NCBI GenBank assembly: GCA_002328495.1
Contig: DCUJ01000005.1
Coordinates: 63,788 to 127,787 of the forward strand
Direction of reading: 5' to 3'
Source: Sulfurospirillum sp. UBA2217
Lineage (GTDB): Bacteria; Campylobacterota; Campylobacteria; Campylobacterales; Sulfurospirillaceae
DNA: 64,000 nt
Positions 59,698-64,000 of this stretch are shown one piece after another (within the stretch, counting starts at the first letter, position 1; each line of letters starts with the position of its first letter). Made by a program: the position numbers and the translations under genes. The notes beneath the pieces are model-generated. The model was given only the letters and a program-made list of their open reading frames with translations. It was not told the origin of the DNA and did not search any database.

Positions 59698-62042
59698 GCA
59701 TGACTCATTTCTTTTAATAACATGGTTTGTGCTACTTCTGTTCTTTTTTGAAGCCTTGCAGTTGTTTTTTGTAAACGTTGCGCCGACACAATCTCGTCTT
59801 TCGTGTTAATTGTATCAGCTTCACGCTTTTTTGTGATAGCAAGCTTTTCTTCTCGATAGTTTTCTATTTCAACGATGAGATTATCTAATAATGTTTTCAC
59901 TGCCAAGCTAATGGTATTGGTATAAAGTGTGTGGCTATTTTCTAGTACTGTTTTTAAAACGGTATCAAAAAGTTTTTTGAGTGCCTCTTCTAAATCCTTT
60001 TTAACGATAATAATTTCATCTTCATAGATAGTTTTCTCATCCAATCCCCAGTTACAATCAAAACAATCAATAGTTCTTTTAACGCTTCCCCAGAAACCAT
60101 CTTGTTCTACATACTGAGTCCTTTCTATTTTCTTAGTTTTTATCATCCCATTAAAATTTTTTTTGACATTAAGATTATTGGTTTGGAATGCAATTTTTGG
60201 AAATTCTAAGTTGATGTTTGTTCCTAAACTGGATTTAATATCCTCTATTACCTTTTCAAGCTCAGAATTTATAGAGTCATTAATACTTTCGAGTAAATCA
60301 GTTGATTTTTCAATAAACTTTGTTTCTATATCTTCTATTATTTTCAAAGTGAGTTGTTGTGCAATCTTAATCATGCTCTTCATAAATTCAGAAGCATCTT
60401 TTTTTTCACGGAATGTCAATGTTCCATTTTGTTTTAGTTCTTCCAAGCGCCTAGGAAAAGATTTTTTACCTATGATTATGCTTTTAAAAAATATCTTGAG
60501 TAGCCCTTGATCATTCTTTACTACTTTTTCTTTCTCTTTATTTTCTAGTTGGAGTTTATCTTCTTGTTCCTCAAAAATAGTCATAATCTTAGCTGATGCA
60601 GTGCTAAGTTCACTATTCATGAGGTCATCGAGTTCGGCTTTTATCTCTTTTAGGTGTTCTCCCACTTGCTGTGTAAGTTTTTGAGAAATACTTTTCATTT
60701 GTTCAATATCTTTTTGAAGAGTATCGATATCTTTCTTCAGTTTTTCAATAGTTTGGCTAAGCGCACTTTCTTGTATTTTAAAACTATTTTGAAGTTCATT
60801 GATGATTTGAGCAAGTTTATTTAACGTACCTTGAATCGACTGGAAAGAAGCTTTAGCATGAGCATTTGCAATAACCACATTTAGAGTTGTTTGAAATAAA
60901 GAATTTTCCCACGCTTTATAACACCTTTTTCTCACTTTTTCTACATTATTTTTATACTCTTCTTTTTCCTCTTCGTCTTCCAAATTTGAACCAAGGATTG
61001 TTTTTCCAAAATCTTCTATCCATGGTAATTCTAAATCAATTTTTCCATGTTTTTCAAGCTCGGTAAGTCCTAATTGTGAGAAAAAAGCTTTTTTAGCAGA
61101 TATTGGGAATACATGGTCTTTGCTAATGTTTCCATCTAATTTATTTTCAGCAATATTATTTTTGATTTTTTCTGGATCAGCATCCTTTTTGTCTACATTA
61201 TCTATTTGATTTGCAAAAACAAACATATGTTCTTTGCCAACAAAATCGACGGTTTGACTAAATCGTTCTTGAAGATCCCCGCTTGCACTACTACTAATTT
61301 GTGGGTAATTAATGACTAAAACAACAGATGATGCTTTTTTTAATTGAGACGTTAGAATTTCATTAAGATATTCTGAGTGTTTATATTCGTTCGTGCCAGG
61401 GGTGTCCAAAAGAGATAATCGAGCTTGAGAAATAGCTTCCTCTCCTTTGAGGTATTTAAATTCTACTTCAATTCTTGGGAGTTGATCGACATTCTCAAAC
61501 TCTTTAAAAGGGGGATGTAGGTCTAATTCTTTTGCTATTCTCATCATATCGTTTAGGGTTCTTAAAAACTCGAAAATATTTTTTTCTCCACTATAGGATG
61601 CTGAAAATGAAAAATTTGATGTTATTATTTTTTTAAATTCTTGACCTTCATCTGTTTTTAAAAAATTGCTTTTGATATTTTCTTTTAATTTTTGCTTTAT
61701 ATCGGTGAGTAACATCTCTAAAGGTTCTATTTTAGGCAATTTGAGAATAGGTTCAACTTGCCCCAAGGTATGCGTAATGAGTGTTGGCAATGATGTCATG
61801 GCTTCTGTTCGATGGGGCAGTACTTCTTTCCCTACAATAGCGTTGATAGTTGTTGATTTACCTGCTTTGACGGTTCCAACAACAGCGATAACATACTCTA
61901 AATGATTTAATTTTAGCTTTTCATTATCTAAAATTTCTTTATACATTTTTTCAAGTTCTTGTGTTTTTGGCAGAATAGTTTGAGTTTCTTCTAAAATTTT
62001 TAATGTTTCATTCTGAACATGGTGTATATTGTTGCTATGCAT
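59694..62042 (-). CDS. Dynamin-like GTPase of the CrfC (YjdA) type
   Basis: The 782-residue protein has a dynamin-type GTPase domain: G1 GTVKAGKST (residues 56-64), switch region TSLPTLIT near 83-90, G3 LLDTPG (D213-G216) and G4 NQID (278-281, a variant of T/NKxD). The G1 region and following residues align closely with E. coli CrfC, including AIVGKEVLP and PTLI. Long coiled-coil helices fill residues 400-560 and the C-terminus. Dynamins assemble on membranes and remodel or sense them using GTP. It is the first gene of an operon with a coiled-coil protein and a patatin, next to the divergent promoter region. Confidence 0.85.
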   Translation of the reverse strand: MHSNNIHHVQNETLKILEETQTILPKTQELEKMYKEILDNEKLKLNHLEYVIAVVGTVKAGKSTTINAIVGKEVLPHRTEAMTSLPTLITHTLGQVEPILKLPKIEPLEMLLTDIKQKLKENIKSNFLKTDEGQEFKKIITSNFSFSASYSGEKNIFEFLRTLNDMMRIAKELDLHPPFKEFENVDQLPRIEVEFKYLKGEEAISQARLSLLDTPGTNEYKHSEYLNEILTSQLKKASSVVLVINYPQISSSASGDLQERFSQTVDFVGKEHMFVFANQIDNVDKKDADPEKIKNNIAENKLDGNISKDHVFPISAKKAFFSQLGLTELEKHGKIDLELPWIEDFGKTILGSNLEDEEEKEEYKNNVEKVRKRCYKAWENSLFQTTLNVVIANAHAKASFQSIQGTLNKLAQIINELQNSFKIQESALSQTIEKLKKDIDTLQKDIEQMKSISQKLTQQVGEHLKEIKAELDDLMNSELSTASAKIMTIFEEQEDKLQLENKEKEKVVKNDQGLLKIFFKSIIIGKKSFPRRLEELKQNGTLTFREKKDASEFMKSMIKIAQQLTLKIIEDIETKFIEKSTDLLESINDSINSELEKVIEDIKSSLGTNINLEFPKIAFQTNNLNVKKNFNGMIKTKKIERTQYVEQDGFWGSVKRTIDCFDCNWGLDEKTIYEDEIIIVKKDLEEALKKLFDTVLKTVLENSHTLYTNTISLAVKTLLDNLIVEIENYREEKLAITKKREADTINTKDEIVSAQRLQKTTARLQKRTEVAQTMLLKEMSHA

Positions 62043-62128
62043 CTTCTAACCTTTTAAAAACTAACAAATTTTTATAGTCTATTTGATGGGAGCATTAGAA
62101 CATAAATAGTGTTAAAATAGATTAAACT

Positions 62129-62148
62129 TTTATGTATTTACACATAAA
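62129..62148. promoter_or_regulatory. Inverted repeat in the divergent promoter region of the island
   Basis: TTTATGT and ACATAAA are perfect 7-bp arms with a 6-base spacer. They lie in the 263-base AT-rich gap between the GTPase operon and the plus-strand genes. It is a candidate operator for a repressor, possibly the one whose remnant follows at 62190. Confidence 0.35.
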
Positions 62149-62189
62149 TTCGAGTTAAAATGTTTTTGAATACTATTATGATGTCATAA

Positions 62190-62306
62190 ATGTTAAAAAA
62201 ATCACATGATAAAATTGCGATAAGGCTAGCTCAAATTATCTACAAGTTAAATAATGGTGAACGTTTTACCCAACAAGCGTTGGTTGATGTCAAGAAGAAG
62301 GTATAA
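62190..62306 (+). pseudogene. N-terminal fragment of a WYL-type (DeoR/HTH) regulator, or a leader peptide
   Basis: A 38-codon frame reads SHDKIAIRLAQIIYKLNNGE and then RFTQQALVDVKKKV before TAA. The first 33 residues look like the N-terminal helix-turn-helix of WYL-domain regulators, where the sequence should continue with a recognition helix but stops instead. The TAA overlaps the next ATG as TAATG, so it may still act as a coupled leader for the zinc-ribbon gene. Confidence 0.5.
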
Positions 62307-62527
62307 TGTTCAAAAATCAAATTTTTCACTATAGCAAGAGGTATAAAATGGTGCAACCTAAACCCTTCAAGTTTGTCTGTTCAAAGTGTGATTATTCAAA
62401 AGTAGTAAAGCCTAAAAGTGATTTTTTAAATCCAATAGACATGTCAAATATTTGCCCGAAATGCCAAAACAAGATGAAACAAACAGAACTAAATGCATTT
62501 GATCAACTCTTGAGTATCTTCAAATGA
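62306..62527 (+). CDS. Small zinc-ribbon protein
   Basis: The 73-residue protein has C25-x2-C28 and C50-x2-C53, a zinc ribbon of the rubredoxin-knuckle kind, and a helical tail. Two starts are possible: ATG 62306 with AGAAGG four bases before it, and ATG 62348 with AGAGG six bases before it, giving a 59-residue protein. The upstream ATG is coupled to the 38-codon fragment by TAATG. It overlaps the HEPN gene by four bases, so it is probably its partner, perhaps an RNA- or protein-binding antitoxin or specificity factor (inference). Confidence 0.6.
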   Translation: MFKNQIFHYSKRYKMVQPKPFKFVCSKCDYSKVVKPKSDFLNPIDMSNICPKCQNKMKQTELNAFDQLLSIFK

Positions 62528-63636
62528 AAAACTTAGTAATTCTTTATAACCCATACTATCAAAGTGACGTTATAGAGCAACATTTAAAAATACTTATCGA
62601 TAAAAAAATTGTTGCTTTTGGGAAAATAAAATCAAAAATCAAAGTTGTAGAAAATGAATTTTTAGACGAATTGAATAACATATATTCTTCTACAAATGAA
62701 TCTAACTACCTACAACTTTTTTTAACAGATTATTCAAATCTTTTTGTTGCTAAAGTAACTCATGTCACATCTCAAGGCATGTCAGAGATTGCCCCATGTT
62801 ACTACAAAGATAAAGAACTTGAAGTAGAGCAATGGTATGTCATTAAGGATATAAGAGAATTAGTTAGAAATGATTTTGAGTCAGTAAGAGACAACTATTT
62901 AGCGAATTTCACTACTCCAAATTTCCGAAATCATACGTATGCGATCTATGGTAACAGCTATGTCTATCCACTCATTGTGGATATGAAACATGAAATGGAT
63001 TATTTTGCAAATCAAGATAAAGATTTTAGATACTATCCTAATGTATACAAGTCTAAAGAATTTTTGGAGATCAAAGAGAATTTAATAAAATACAGTTTTG
63101 GCTCGCAATATGTGAATTTTATGCACCCAGACACAATGGATAATATAATTTCTGCGGAAATAGAATATCAAGCAAACTATGCTAACCCTCTTTATGATTT
63201 TAGTAGTGTCATTGTCAAATACTCTAAAACCATGGAACAGGAAATTTACATTTTTACAAAATGTTTATTTAAGTATCTTTCGCAATATGAAAATAAGATC
63301 TTTGAAATTACTTACAATGTGCAAGGACATGAATATCTCACCAAGGATTTATTTCATAACATACCGAATTTAGGCACATATAAATTTCTTTTAAGACATC
63401 CTCTTATCCAAGAATGTTTAGAAAATCATGGTTCTAAACAGCTAAAATTTTATACATCAAAAAGCATACCTCACCATATAAATATAATTCAAGATATACG
63501 AAATGAGTCTGTGCATGGTAAGGCACCTTCTTTGAAAGATGTAAAAACATTAAGAGAAAATATTATTGGTGTTGCTTGTGAGAGTATGGCGTTAGAAATT
63601 GTCAAAATGAGAATTAGGGAATTACGTAATTCATAA
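62524..63636 (+). CDS. Protein with C-terminal HEPN-like motif
   Basis: The 370-residue protein is unrecognised in its N-terminal 250 residues. Near the C-terminus, R326-x4-H331 (DIRNESVHGK) sits in a helical region and matches the HEPN Rx4-6H motif of metal-independent RNases and of ApeA/RnlA-type defence proteins. ATG 62524 overlaps the zinc-ribbon stop. No signal peptide or membrane segment is present. Placement on a tRNA island opposite a patatin operon suggests a toxin or anti-phage effector, but this is inference. Confidence 0.5.
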   Translation: MKNLVILYNPYYQSDVIEQHLKILIDKKIVAFGKIKSKIKVVENEFLDELNNIYSSTNESNYLQLFLTDYSNLFVAKVTHVTSQGMSEIAPCYYKDKELEVEQWYVIKDIRELVRNDFESVRDNYLANFTTPNFRNHTYAIYGNSYVYPLIVDMKHEMDYFANQDKDFRYYPNVYKSKEFLEIKENLIKYSFGSQYVNFMHPDTMDNIISAEIEYQANYANPLYDFSSVIVKYSKTMEQEIYIFTKCLFKYLSQYENKIFEITYNVQGHEYLTKDLFHNIPNLGTYKFLLRHPLIQECLENHGSKQLKFYTSKSIPHHINIIQDIRNESVHGKAPSLKDVKTLRENIIGVACESMALEIVKMRIRELRNS

Positions 63637-63905
63637 AGATATCATCTTCATCTATCACATTACGCTCAAAATGGGAGAGCCTTACCCTCTTATACTAGTT
63701 CTAGTGAATTATATGCTCCTTTTAGAGACTATTATTTAACTAGCCGTGAAGCAAATAAGTGATTTTTTACACCGAGTTTAAGATTTTTTAAAGAAAGTTT
63801 AAGATTAATTTGAGGAAGAATTTTAAAGCAAGTTTCACTAAAACCATAACCCAAGGTATTGTTTGTTTTTTGATTTAGTTACTATTTTGTCTTGAAGTCT
63901 CGCAT
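63637..63905. other. Non-coding stretch at the right end of the island
   Basis: These 269 bases hold no convincing gene on either strand. The element AGTTTAAGATT occurs twice, at 63775 and 63796. An integrase would be expected next to the tRNA, but no fragment is recognisable. Confidence 0.5.
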
Positions 63906-63950
63906 TAAAGTAGATGGTGCGGATAAAGAGACTCGAACTCCCATGCCTCT
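63906..63950 (-). repeat. Right attachment repeat within tRNA-Leu
   Basis: This is the second copy of the 45-bp direct repeat and covers the T arm, 3' acceptor strand, CCA and nine bases downstream of tRNA-Leu on the minus strand. Identity with 57402-57446 is complete and ends at the variable arm. Confidence 0.85.
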
Positions 63951-63999
63951 CGGCACCAGATCCTAAGTCTGGCGCGGCTACCAATTACGCCACAGCCGC
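63915..63999 (-). tRNA. tRNA-Leu (anticodon UAG)
   Basis: Read on the minus strand the 85-base gene starts GCGGCTG and ends CCGCACCA with encoded CCA. The D stem is GCG/CGC, the anticodon stem CCAGA/TCTGG encloses CTTAGGA, giving anticodon TAG, and a class II variable arm (GCC GAGA GGC) is present. The T loop is TTCGAGT. Position 5:68 of the acceptor stem is a C-T mismatch, and two G-T pairs occur in the T stem. Both repeat copies share the 3' half. Confidence 0.9.
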
Positions 64000-64000
64000 A

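Larger units (their letters stand above)
57402..63950. mobile_element. Genomic island in the 3' end of tRNA-Leu(UAG)
   Basis: Perfect 45-bp direct repeats at 57402-57446 and 63906-63950 bound a 6.5 kb insert. The right repeat is the 3' part of an intact tRNA-Leu gene on the minus strand, and the left is a detached copy, which is the classic outcome of tyrosine-recombinase integration. No integrase, relaxase or phage structural gene is visible, so the island is either immobile now or moved by an enzyme encoded elsewhere. Contents are a dynamin-like GTPase operon with a patatin, a zinc-ribbon/HEPN pair, and fragments of fic and WYL-type genes. No TTACATGTAA copy occurs inside, unlike the flanking core. 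Confidence 0.8.

Noticed and set aside
63637..63905. Integrase remnant next to the tRNA
   Set aside because: Translations of all frames give only short pieces without integrase motifs.
1..64000. CRISPR array or IS element
   Set aside because: No regularly spaced repeats with unique spacers and no transposase-like frame were seen.

Overview
The window looks like chromosomal DNA of a Campylobacterota (epsilonproteobacterial) species, probably Sulfurospirillum-like. This is inferred from an AT-rich, tightly packed gene layout, a complete pseudaminic acid operon beside a short FlaC-type flagellin, the futalosine-pathway menaquinone gene mqnA, a periplasmic SurA-like chaperone, and close similarity of PseI, PseH and FlaC to their Campylobacter counterparts as remembered. 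No database was searched.

Bases 1-25,240 form one long plus-strand run of overlapping genes for surface-glycan synthesis. It holds a transketolase piece (cut by the window start), sugar-nucleotide SDR enzymes, an Ldh-type and a Gfo/Idh-type oxidoreductase, a CMP-sugar synthetase, several glycosyltransferases and methyltransferases, UDP-xylose synthase, and three radical SAM enzymes. Several proteins are unusual fusions, and four carry the same Rossmann-like 'YGxG...IDD' module. From 25,238 to 31,729 the minus strand holds pseB-C-F-G-(formyltransferase)-(PIG-L deacetylase)-pseH-pseI, which makes CMP-pseudaminic acid, probably with an N-acyl variation. A flaC-like gene is divergent from pseB.

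Bases 32.5-57.3 kb are mostly core genes: rlmI-like, dcd, accB-accC, a SurA-like chaperone, gltX, malic enzyme, upp, gdhA, mqnA, terC and an MreB paralogue. Between them lie a small HEPN/membrane protein pair (35.1-36.2 kb), an hsdS remnant, an ABC transporter/LolA-like/outer-membrane protein unit, and an arsenic operon (arsC-arsR-arsB-arsP-rhodanese-thioredoxin) with a clear palindromic operator.

Bases 57,402-63,950 form a roughly 6.5 kb genomic island in the 3' end of a tRNA-Leu(UAG) gene, bounded by perfect 45-bp direct repeats. It has no visible integrase. It carries a minus-strand operon of a CrfC-type dynamin-like GTPase, a coiled-coil protein and a patatin phospholipase, divergent from a zinc-ribbon/HEPN gene pair. 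Fragments of a Fic protein and a WYL-type regulator are also present. I consider this the best candidate for an undescribed (probably anti-phage) system.

A second genome-scale signal is the palindrome TTACATGTAA. I counted at least 22 exact copies in the window, against roughly 0.2 expected. It is concentrated in the core half, scarce in the glycan cluster and absent from the tRNA island.
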